Below, piece by piece: positions 1-6,772 of a stretch of DNA of 13,821 nt. This stretch comes from UBA1672 sp964015995. Its GTDB lineage: Bacteria > Pseudomonadota > Alphaproteobacteria > Micavibrionales > Micavibrionaceae. Every line of letters begins with the position of its first letter. The stretch's first letter is position 1. The stretch covers positions 1 through 13,821 of the forward strand of contig CAXHFH010000061.1 of assembly GCA_964015995.1 (NCBI GenBank), written 5' to 3'. The notes under the pieces are model-generated. The model made no database searches. It had not been told where the DNA came from and saw only the letters and a list, made by a program, of their open reading frames with translations. Both the position numbers and the translations under genes were made by a program.

Positions 1-590
1 TAATAATAGCTTCCGCCTTGTTCGATAATGAACGCAACCAATGACTTATAAGTTTTTAGATATTTATGCTGCATATTGAAATACAATTTTGCATAGGCTT
101 CGAATTCGCCAATCTTTGTTTCCCATAGCGGATCCAATGTCTTATAGTCTTCTTGACGGATACCTTCTTTGATTTGTGCATATTTCTTATTAGCATTACT
201 AATATCCTCAGTCATGCTTCGGTAATTTTGATTGAGGTTTTCAATCGCGTTTTTTAAAACACCCGAGAATTCTTTTGAATAACGTGTTGTTTCAAATTTC
301 TCTGGGCGAACGAGAGAATAAAACTTTTTTTGATAATTAAAGTCGGTAATCGCATAGTTCCATAGTGAAACATACAATTCGTTATAGATAATATCGAGCT
401 TCTGAGCTTCTTGCGCACTGGTCACCTGAGATGAGAAAACCCTTGGCACAGGCGGCGCGGCTTTATCCTCATACTTTTTCTGCTGTGGTGCATACTCGCC
501 TTGATATTGTTGCGCATGCGCGTCAGGCGAGAGCGTGCTCAGAGAAAGAATAGAAACGAGGGCAAGGCTTAGCTTAAAAATTTTACTCAT
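1..590 (-). CDS. Secreted protein of unknown function, 3' end cut by the window edge
   Basis: Reading the minus strand from the ATG at 590-588 gives 196 codons open to position 3. The N-terminus (MSKIFKLSLALVSIL...) is a clear signal peptide: two lysines near the start, a hydrophobic core, and a likely cleavage after Ala-His-Ala at about residue 26. So the product is exported, probably to the periplasm. After a short Gln/Lys/Pro-rich linker, residues from about 55 onward look mostly helical and rich in Tyr, Lys, Glu and Asn, with possible coiled-coil stretches around residues 115-145. I recognise no domain. The last visible codons are Tyr-Tyr followed by TA at the window edge, so the next codon may be a stop (TAA/TAG) or another Tyr; the protein may end here or continue. 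No clear Shine-Dalgarno precedes the ATG. The start lies only 14 nt from the longest reading of the divergent rluA. Confidence 0.75.
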   Translation of the reverse strand, partial: MSKIFKLSLALVSILSLSTLSPDAHAQQYQGEYAPQQKKYEDKAAPPVPRVFSSQVTSAQEAQKLDIIYNELYVSLWNYAITDFNYQKKFYSLVRPEKFETTRYSKEFSGVLKNAIENLNQNYRSMTEDISNANKKYAQIKEGIRQEDYKTLDPLWETKIGEFEAYAKLYFNMQHKYLKTYKSLVAFIIEQGGSYY

Positions 591-604
591 GGCGTCATTC
601 TGTC

Positions 605-1375
605 ATGTTGTTAAAACGGTTGCAACTTTTCATATCAATTGTCACGGATACTGCCTATATTGTGCTGTATCAAGGGCATAAAGTAAAGATTCTTATCGTG
701 AAAGCACCGCGAAAACCACCAGCCGAATTTATCTATGATCCGCCGACAGACCCGTTGGAGGTTTTACGTGTGGATGATGATGTACTTGTTTTGGTTAAGC
801 CAAGTGGTTTATTAACGGTTCCGGGGAGACGAGCAGAGCACGCTGATAGCCTTGAAACACGCGCTCAATCAGAGTTTCCAGATGCGCGCATTGTACATCG
901 TCTGGATGAGCCGACATCAGGCGTGATCGTGATGGCCATGAACGCTGATGCGCACCGTAATATTGGATTGCAGTTCGAGCAGCGTAAAACCAAGAAAACT
1001 TACATTGCCCGTGTTTGGGGTAATGTCGAAGGCGATAGCGGGCGTATTGATTTGCCTTTGCGCTGTGATTGGCCGAATAGGCCGCTGCAAATGGTGGATC
1101 ACGATCAGGGCCGTAATGCTCAGACCGATTGGGAAGTTCTAGAGCGGGAAAAAGCTGATATTACGCGCTTGGCACTTTATCCGATAACGGGGCGATCTCA
1201 TCAACTGCGTGTACATATGATGGAAATGGGGTATCCAATCCTAGGGGATGAATTCTACGCCCATGATGAGGCATTAGCGGCGGAAGGTCGGTTGCAGCTC
1301 CATGCTCACAAGCTTATGATTCACCACCCTAAAGATGGCACGCAAACATGGTTTGAATCAGCATGCCCGTTTTAA
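605..1375 (+). CDS. rluA: RluA-type pseudouridine synthase (tRNA U32 / 23S rRNA U746)
   Basis: Converts specific uridines in structured RNA to pseudouridine; E. coli RluA acts on U32 of several tRNAs and U746 of 23S rRNA. The catalytic motif His-Arg-Leu-Asp is at residues 98-101 with Asp101 as the expected nucleophile, followed by the conserved TSGVIV. Other strong RluA-family matches are KPSGLLTVPGR (65-75), KKTYIARVWG, LPLRCDWPNRP and the C-terminal PITGRSHQLRVHM. Similarity to E. coli RluA (219 aa) as I remember it runs from about residue 44 to the end. The reading from ATG 605 gives 256 aa and carries about 40 extra hydrophobic N-terminal residues. A GTG at 698 (codon 32) would give 225 aa, closer to the family length, and would leave room for a divergent promoter. 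Neither start has a good Shine-Dalgarno, so the start is unsettled. The stop is 5 nt from the convergent ispE stop. Confidence 0.9.
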   Translation: MLLKRLQLFISIVTDTAYIVLYQGHKVKILIVKAPRKPPAEFIYDPPTDPLEVLRVDDDVLVLVKPSGLLTVPGRRAEHADSLETRAQSEFPDARIVHRLDEPTSGVIVMAMNADAHRNIGLQFEQRKTKKTYIARVWGNVEGDSGRIDLPLRCDWPNRPLQMVDHDQGRNAQTDWEVLEREKADITRLALYPITGRSHQLRVHMMEMGYPILGDEFYAHDEALAAEGRLQLHAHKLMIHHPKDGTQTWFESACPF

Positions 1376-1380
1376 ACTAT

Positions 1381-2301
1381 TTAATATCGTTCCGGTCTGT
1401 TTAACCATCCGGCCTTTACCCACCAATCTGAATTTTCCTGCATAATTTCTTGCTCTGCGATGCGTGCTTGTTCCATTGTTTCGAACAGCGCAAAGCAACT
1501 CGCGCCGGAGCCTGTCATCCTTGCCATGAGGCAATTTTTACTGGCTTCTAATGCGTTGATGACGTTTCCTATTTCAGGGACAAGCTGTGCTGCGGGCTCA
1601 TAGAGATCATTGCTTGTGGTTCTTAAGAACTCAACCAAATCGAAAATATCTATAAATTGATCGGGCAGTTTGATTTTATCTTTAAAAGCAGCATCGTGGT
1701 GCAAGAATGTTTTCTCCGTTGGGCAGGGCAGGAGGGGATTGACCAATAAAATTGGTATTTCGGGTATGTCCGGCGCAGCCAGCAATTTTTCGCCGATCCC
1801 TTCAACCAAAGTAGGCTGGCAGCGCATACAAACAGGCACATCGGCACCTAGTTTCGTCAGCATAGGTAGGAGGTAAGCAACATCTTTTTGTGTTTCCCAG
1901 AGCTGCTGTAGCCCCCAGATGACAGCCGCTGCGTCTGCTGATCCACCGCCTATGCCTGCGGCCAAAGGAAGGTTTTTGGTGAGCGTAATATCAACATTAA
2001 GGGCTTTGTTCTCAGCTTGCGAAAGGGCGCGTGCTGCTTTTACCGCAAGGTTTGTGCCTTCGATGGCTGTGTTTTTTTCTTGTTCTTTAAAATTGCGTGC
2101 GAAGGGGCCTTCTACAGAAAATGAAAATTGTTCCGCGGGTTTGATATTGATTTCATCACCAATATCCGCAAAAGACACCAATGATTGCAGGGCGTGATAG
2201 CCGTCTTGTTTTTTGCGGGTGAGATGAAGGAATAAGTTGATTTTGGCAGGCGCGAAAACGCTCAATTTTTTATCGTTTTTTAAAGGCGTTTCTGCATTCA
2301 T
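1381..2301 (-). CDS. ispE: 4-diphosphocytidyl-2-C-methyl-D-erythritol kinase
   Basis: Cytoplasmic GHMP-family kinase that phosphorylates the 2-hydroxyl of CDP-methylerythritol with ATP, the fourth step of the MEP (non-mevalonate) route to isopentenyl diphosphate. All signature parts are visible in 306 aa: APAKINLFLH near the N-terminus with the active-site Lys20, DGYHALQSL (33-41), the glycine-rich ATP loop PLAAGIGGGSADAA (112-125), LGADVPVCM (151-159) with the catalytic-base candidate Asp154, LVEGIGE (165-171), and the C-terminal GHMP motif MTGSGASCF (262-270). Length is normal for the family (about 280-310). The ATG at 2301 is 21 nt after the stop of the upstream TPR gene, so the two are probably co-transcribed. 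No strong Shine-Dalgarno precedes this ATG, which fits translation aided by ribosomes from the gene before it, though that is inference. Confidence 0.96.
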   Translation of the reverse strand: MNAETPLKNDKKLSVFAPAKINLFLHLTRKKQDGYHALQSLVSFADIGDEINIKPAEQFSFSVEGPFARNFKEQEKNTAIEGTNLAVKAARALSQAENKALNVDITLTKNLPLAAGIGGGSADAAAVIWGLQQLWETQKDVAYLLPMLTKLGADVPVCMRCQPTLVEGIGEKLLAAPDIPEIPILLVNPLLPCPTEKTFLHHDAAFKDKIKLPDQFIDIFDLVEFLRTTSNDLYEPAAQLVPEIGNVINALEASKNCLMARMTGSGASCFALFETMEQARIAEQEIMQENSDWWVKAGWLNRPERY

Positions 2302-2322
2302 AAAAGCGGGTCTTTATAATGT

Positions 2323-4050
2323 TTAAGTATCTTCCGGAAGACCAGATTTTAGTTTTTTCTCTATCTGCTCTATTTGTTCTTGATCGTCTGAATTGTTTTT
2401 AGCGCGTTCCCACTGAAACCGTGCTTCTAATCTTCTACCGACCTTCCAATAGGCATCACCAAGGTGATCATTGATTGTTGGGTCATAGGGGAGGAGTTCC
2501 ACAGCGCGTTCTAAAACTTTGGCTGCGTTTTTAAAATCACTGTTCCTGTACATAGCCCAACCAAGTGAATCCGTGATGTAGCCATCATTGGGGCGAGCAT
2601 CAACGGCTTTTTGGATCATGGCCGTGGCTTCATCTAGATTAATGCCGCGATCAACCCATGAATAGCCCAGATAATTTAGGATGTATGGATGATCAGGCTG
2701 AAATTTAAGTGCAGAAGATAGCTCTTGTTCGGCCTTTTCCCATTGATCCGTTTGTTCATAAGATATGCCCCGAACATAATGCAAATGCCAATATTCTGCC
2801 GTAGTTTCCCCGCCCAGAGCTTTGATGGCTCTATCGTAGAGTTCCAATGATTTCGCGTATTGTTCTTTATGCCTGTATAAATTTCCGATCTTTATCAACG
2901 TATCGGGGTCGGTTTCTTTTTTGGAGAGCTTATTTAAAATGGCGAGTGCTTTTGAAAATTGTTCGGTCTCGTCGTAAATATCCACAATGTCATATTGTGC
3001 CTGAACGTAGTTTTCATCTTTTTGGGGAATTGAGTTGTAAAGCGCGATGGCCTCGTCATATTGCTTATGGCGCGCGTTGATGCCTGCCATAAGAAATGTG
3101 GTTTGTGTTAGTTCCGGCGCAAGGTAAATGGCGATTTGGGCAAAAACGCGGGCGCTTTCATCGTTCTTTTCATTATACAGAATATTGGCAATGTCATAAA
3201 ATGCCTGCGCCATGCCCTGATTTGGATTTTCAACTTTCTTGAACAGCGGCACGGTCGTGTCTTTTTTGATGTTATCAATTTTGTTTTTGATCACCTCATC
3301 ATCTGGGTTTTGCGTTAAGGCTTTTTTGTATAAATTTGTTGCTTTTTCCATCATGCCGACATGGGCGTATAAGTCCGCGATGCGCTCCAGTTCTGATATA
3401 GACACATTGTCAACATTCATGGCTTTGTCGATCATCTTTTCAACATCGGTATGATCGTCCAAATAATCGGACACCAAAATTGCATGATAGAGTTGCACTG
3501 TGTTTTGTTTTAGATCTTGAACCTTGAGATTGCCTTGTGCGGCGTCAATCCAGACTTTTATGAACGGGCCAATAAATCGTATTGTTGCGTCATTATCCAT
3601 TTTACTGAATAAGGTCTCGGCCTTGGTGTACTCTTTTTTCTTGAACGCTTCGACGATTAAAAATGTTTCCGCAATGGTGTTGCTTTCATCAGGGTGTAAT
3701 GCTTTTGCTTGTTTCGCAAGATCTAGGGCGCGGCTATGGTTTCCGGCGCCCATCGCAATAATCATGGCACGCTGTAATATTTCTTTATCTGATAAATCGG
3801 ATTGTAAAATTGGTTTAATGAATAAACTTGCGTTTTTCCAATCATGGCGCGTTTGTGCAAAACGACTGGCGAGGTAATTGCCGGCGCGTACGTTTTGAAT
3901 ATCTGATCTGGTTTGTACAGGCTCAGCTTGTTTTTTGTCTGATGTTTCCTGTGTGGCTTTTGCAAGTTGAAATGAGGATGTGCCAGCATTGACATTGGTA
4001 CATAATCCTATCGAACAGGTTGCCAATATTAAGGACAGGGTTTTCATCAT
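2323..4050 (-). CDS. Exported tetratricopeptide-repeat (TPR) protein
   Basis: A 575-aa protein with an N-terminal signal peptide (MMKTLSLILATCSIGL..., likely cut after Asn-Val-Asn-Ala at about residue 22), hence probably periplasmic or attached to the envelope. Much of the rest is helical TPR solenoid. The clearest repeats are in the C-terminal part (about 380-550), with typical 34-residue spacing of Gly/Ala/Tyr and Pro positions, including HPYILNYLGYSWVDRG, GYITDSLGWAMYR and YDPTINDHLGDAYWKVGR. This C-terminal block is strongly conserved in alphaproteobacterial TPR proteins next to ispE or ETF-QO. TPRs mediate protein-protein contacts; no enzymatic motif is visible and the partner is unknown. 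The start is supported by an AGGA eight nt upstream of the first of two adjacent ATGs (4050 and 4047). It is followed 21 nt later by ispE and probably shares its transcript. Confidence 0.88.
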   Translation of the reverse strand: MMKTLSLILATCSIGLCTNVNAGTSSFQLAKATQETSDKKQAEPVQTRSDIQNVRAGNYLASRFAQTRHDWKNASLFIKPILQSDLSDKEILQRAMIIAMGAGNHSRALDLAKQAKALHPDESNTIAETFLIVEAFKKKEYTKAETLFSKMDNDATIRFIGPFIKVWIDAAQGNLKVQDLKQNTVQLYHAILVSDYLDDHTDVEKMIDKAMNVDNVSISELERIADLYAHVGMMEKATNLYKKALTQNPDDEVIKNKIDNIKKDTTVPLFKKVENPNQGMAQAFYDIANILYNEKNDESARVFAQIAIYLAPELTQTTFLMAGINARHKQYDEAIALYNSIPQKDENYVQAQYDIVDIYDETEQFSKALAILNKLSKKETDPDTLIKIGNLYRHKEQYAKSLELYDRAIKALGGETTAEYWHLHYVRGISYEQTDQWEKAEQELSSALKFQPDHPYILNYLGYSWVDRGINLDEATAMIQKAVDARPNDGYITDSLGWAMYRNSDFKNAAKVLERAVELLPYDPTINDHLGDAYWKVGRRLEARFQWERAKNNSDDQEQIEQIEKKLKSGLPEDT

Positions 4051-4139
4051 TCGTAGATCCTAATCATATGTGTAGTGCTTTATAATACGGTTTATTCGAG
4101 ATCTTTCATTAAAAAAGATACACGCATTGTGTTTATTTC
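4051..4139 (-). other. Intergenic gap between ETF-QO and the TPR gene; possible weak terminator
   Basis: An AT-rich 89-nt gap. Just past the ETF-QO stop, the minus strand reads a 4-bp inverted repeat (ACAC, loop AATGC, GTGT at 4132-4120) and then a run of six T (4116-4111). That is the layout of an intrinsic terminator, but the stem is too short to be convincing. Nearer the TPR gene is a TATTAT/TATAAA stretch that could be a -10 box; I found no matching -35 box at normal spacing. Whether ETF-QO is co-transcribed with TPR-ispE is therefore open. Confidence 0.25.
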
Positions 4140-5786
4140 TCACATACCTGAATAATTGGGGCCACCGCCGCCTTGCGGCACAGTCCAATTAATGTTTTGC
4201 GATGGGTCTTTGATATCGCATGTTTTACAATGGACACAATTTTGCGCATTGATTTGGAATTTCGGCATGCCATTTTCTTCAATGACCTCATAAACCGCGG
4301 CAGGGCAGTATCGTTGTGCAGGCTCGGCATATTCCGGTAAATTTTTCTCAATCGGAATGGCAGGATTTTTTAGGACCAAATGGCAAGGTTGGTTTTCTGC
4401 ATGGTTTGTGTTTGAAAGCTGTACGGATGTCAGCCGATCAAAGGTAATAACACCGTCGGGCTTCGGATAGTCTATCGGCTGATGCAAAGATGCCTTTTCG
4501 GTGTGACTATGATCCGCATGGTTCTTCAATGTTGTCGCACGCCTGCCGCCTGTCAATGTTTCGATAACGGCGTAGATGAGGCCGCTCCATAACCCTTTAT
4601 AGAACCCGGGGCGGATGTTGCGCACAGCCTTTAATTCATCCCATAACCACGTCTTCTGTAAATTTTCGGAATAGCTGACACACTCTGTGCCCCATTCGGT
4701 TGTTTCTTGTAGGTGTTCATAGAGGCTTTCGGCGGCGACCATGCCCGATTTCATGGCTGTGTGATTACCCTTGATTTTGGGCACGTTTAGAAATCCGGCT
4801 GTATCGCCAATCAAAATGCCGCCCTCAAAGGTCAGTTTTGGTAAGGACTGAAAGCCGCCTTCAACCAAGGTGCGCGCGCCGTATGATATGCGTTTACCGC
4901 CTTCAAGCAGTGGCTTTATTTTCGGATGGGTTTTGAAACGCTGCATTTCCTCAAATGGAGAAAGATATGGGTTTTTATAATCCAGCCCAACCACGAAACC
5001 GATAGAAATCATGTTGTTTTCCATGTGGTAAATCCACGACCCGCCATAGGTTTTATTATCCATTGGCCAGCCGATTGTATGCTGGCATAGGCCTTGGTGA
5101 TGCTTTTGGGGGTCGATTTCCCAGATTTCTTTAATGCCAAGACCGTATGTTTGTGGGTCACTGTGTTTACGCAAATGATATTGCGCGATGATTTCCTTAC
5201 TCAGTGAGCCATGGCATCCTTCTGCAAATACAACCTGGCGTGCATGCAGTTCCATGCCGGGTTCGAATTGTTCGGTTTTTTCACCATTTGCATCAATGCC
5301 CATATCGCCTGTGGCTACGCCAATAACTTGATGTTCATCGTTATACAGCACTTCGGCAGCGGCAAATCCGGGGAATATCTCCACGCCCAGAGATTCGGCT
5401 TGTTCCGCGAGCCAGCGGCATAAGCTGCCTAGAGAAATAATATAGTTCCCGTCATTATGCATCTGTGGTGGTGTTGGCATTGTAAAGCCGCCCTTTTCGG
5501 TCAAAAAGACAAATTTGTCTTTTGTCGCAGGGCAGGTTAGAGGGGCGCCCTTATCTTTCCAATCAGGTATCAGTTCATCAAGGGCGCGCGGTTCGAATAC
5601 CGCTCCAGACATAATGTGCGCGCCAACCTCTGATCCTTTTTCCAAAATACAGACATTTACGTCTTCGCCTTTTTCTGCCGCAAGCTGTTTCAGACGTATC
5701 GCACATGACAGACCCGATGGCCCCGCACCGATAATGACAACATCATATTCCATGTTTTCGCGGTCTGAACGGATGGACTCGGGCAT
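4140..5786 (-). CDS. Electron transfer flavoprotein:ubiquinone oxidoreductase (ETF-QO)
   Basis: Inner-membrane-associated iron-sulphur flavoprotein that takes electrons from reduced ETF (fed by acyl-CoA and other dehydrogenases) and passes them to ubiquinone. The 548-aa length is usual for bacterial ETF-QO. Residues 14-35 form the FAD-binding beta-alpha-beta fold with GAGPSG (20-25) and a downstream acidic residue in ILEKG. Conserved ETF-QO stretches follow, including GAHIMSGAVFEPRAL, the LCRWLAEQAE region, and GDTAGFLNVPKIKG near the middle. The C-terminus carries the [4Fe-4S] domain with Cys494 (YCPAAVYE), Cys517, Cys520 and Cys523 (CVHCKTC), then DPSQNINWTVPQGGGGP. All four cluster ligands are present, so it looks functional. 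The start at 5786 has a strong Shine-Dalgarno (AGAGGAG, about 9 nt upstream). It is divergent from the uracil-DNA glycosylase across a 79-nt gap. Related FixC proteins are shorter and lack this full domain layout. Confidence 0.96.
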   Translation of the reverse strand: MPESIRSDRENMEYDVVIIGAGPSGLSCAIRLKQLAAEKGEDVNVCILEKGSEVGAHIMSGAVFEPRALDELIPDWKDKGAPLTCPATKDKFVFLTEKGGFTMPTPPQMHNDGNYIISLGSLCRWLAEQAESLGVEIFPGFAAAEVLYNDEHQVIGVATGDMGIDANGEKTEQFEPGMELHARQVVFAEGCHGSLSKEIIAQYHLRKHSDPQTYGLGIKEIWEIDPQKHHQGLCQHTIGWPMDNKTYGGSWIYHMENNMISIGFVVGLDYKNPYLSPFEEMQRFKTHPKIKPLLEGGKRISYGARTLVEGGFQSLPKLTFEGGILIGDTAGFLNVPKIKGNHTAMKSGMVAAESLYEHLQETTEWGTECVSYSENLQKTWLWDELKAVRNIRPGFYKGLWSGLIYAVIETLTGGRRATTLKNHADHSHTEKASLHQPIDYPKPDGVITFDRLTSVQLSNTNHAENQPCHLVLKNPAIPIEKNLPEYAEPAQRYCPAAVYEVIEENGMPKFQINAQNCVHCKTCDIKDPSQNINWTVPQGGGGPNYSGM

Positions 5787-5865
5787 GCTTGGATTCTCCT
5801 CTTTCTTTTTAAGCAGAATTATTCTACCTTAATTTTATATCAAAATCTCTTAACAAATACGGGAA
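5787..5865. promoter_or_regulatory. AT-rich divergent promoter region (ETF-QO / uracil-DNA glycosylase)
   Basis: This 79-nt gap separates two divergent start codons, so it should hold both promoters. It contains the strong ETF-QO ribosome site next to 5795-5805 (minus strand AGAGGAG) and several TATA-like runs around 5831-5845 (ATTTTATATCAAAAT). I could not pair any of these with a good -35 box. A short perfect palindrome, AGAAT-T-ATTCT at 5815-5825, lies in the middle and could be an operator, but 5-bp arms in AT-rich DNA are easily fortuitous. Confidence 0.5.
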
Positions 5866-6708
5866 ATGTGTGTGACGCTCGAGCCAACGCAACGTGAAAT
5901 GATTTCCGCACTGCAATGGTATGCTGACCATGGTGTGTCTGACATTGTTTTGGATGAGCCGGTAAACAGGTTTGCAGAGCCGAAAAGCGTTCCTTCCATA
6001 GCATCAACCGTAACGCAAACAGATCATCAGGCGCAGCAACAGCCAGCCCAGACATTCCTTGGGAAATCTGATGCGTATGATGAGGCCATTAAGCTGGCAA
6101 AATCTGCGACTTCTCTGGAAGATCTATCACAAGCTATATCTGATTTTGATGGTATTGCCTTAAAGAAAACCGCAAGTAATATGGTTTTCGCTGATGGTAA
6201 TCCAAAGGCATCTATTATGATTATCGGGGAGGCGCCGGAGGCAGATGAAGATCGCTTAGGAAAGCCCTTTGTCGGTGCTAGTGGGCAATTATTAGATAAG
6301 ATATTAAGTTGCATCAATTTGGATAGAAATGCCGAAAAAGCAGAAGAATCTGTTTATATTTCTAATATCTTGAATTGGCGTCCACCGGGCAATAGAACGC
6401 CGTCTCCTGCGGAAATAGAGGTCAGCTTACCTTTCATTGAGCGCCATATTCAACTCGTCAAACCTAAAATTCTGGTTTTTTGCGGTGGTGTAGCAGCAAA
6501 ATCTTTGCTACAACGCAGTGAAAGCATATCAAGATTACGGAAGGTGTGGCATGAGTATTTGCCGCAAACACCTGATTTAGAAGAAAATTCAGAGAAAATA
6601 CTAGCTCTGGCGACGTATCATCCTTCGTACCTACTGCGTACACCAGTTCAGAAAAAACTAGTCTGGGAAGACATGCAAAACTTGCAGAAGCAATATATTT
6701 CCCTGTAA
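5866..6708 (+). CDS. Family-4-type uracil-DNA glycosylase, atypical
   Basis: Probably removes uracil from DNA as the first step of base-excision repair. Of 280 aa, the first 100 are a poorly conserved N-terminal region (ALQWYADHGVSD at 16-26 is the alphaproteobacterial hallmark), followed by the UDG-superfamily domain: VFADGNPKA (107-115), first active-site motif GEAPEADED (121-129), GKPFVGASGQLLDK (132-145), SNILNWRPPGNRTPSPAE (166-183), and the second motif YHPSYLLR (251-258) with His252. Family-4 enzymes usually hold a [4Fe-4S] cluster on four cysteines; here the aligned positions appear to be Phe94, Ile97, Trp171 and about Ser187, so the cluster is probably absent. The usual Gly after GEAP is Glu125. 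ATG 5866 has GGGAA only 1-2 nt upstream; a GTG at 5872 has better spacing from the same sequence, so the real start may be two codons later. The lytic transglycosylase follows after 64 nt. Confidence 0.88.
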   Translation: MCVTLEPTQREMISALQWYADHGVSDIVLDEPVNRFAEPKSVPSIASTVTQTDHQAQQQPAQTFLGKSDAYDEAIKLAKSATSLEDLSQAISDFDGIALKKTASNMVFADGNPKASIMIIGEAPEADEDRLGKPFVGASGQLLDKILSCINLDRNAEKAEESVYISNILNWRPPGNRTPSPAEIEVSLPFIERHIQLVKPKILVFCGGVAAKSLLQRSESISRLRKVWHEYLPQTPDLEENSEKILALATYHPSYLLRTPVQKKLVWEDMQNLQKQYISL

Positions 6709-6733
6709 AATAGTTTACATAATTAGAAAAAAC

Positions 6734-6764
6734 TGGACATATTTTTACAACTTGTGTATGTAAT
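6734..6764 (+). promoter_or_regulatory. Candidate promoter of the lytic transglycosylase gene
   Basis: TGGACA at 6734-6739 matches five of six bases of the -35 consensus. Exactly 17 nt later is TATGTA (6757-6762), overlapping TGTAAT (6759-6764), which matches five of six bases of the -10 consensus but at 19-nt spacing. If either is used, transcription would begin near 6769-6772, at or just before the ATG at 6773. Found by eye; no other good promoter is visible in the 64-nt gap after the glycosylase gene. Confidence 0.4.
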
Positions 6765-6772
6765 GCGGCACT

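Noticed and set aside
4111..4132. Intrinsic terminator after ETF-QO
   Set aside because: The stem is only four base pairs although a T-run follows; kept as a low-confidence remark in the intergenic entry.
5815..5825. Palindrome AGAAT-T-ATTCT as a repressor site
   Set aside because: Five-bp arms in AT-rich DNA are expected by chance and there is no second copy; mentioned only within the divergent promoter entry.
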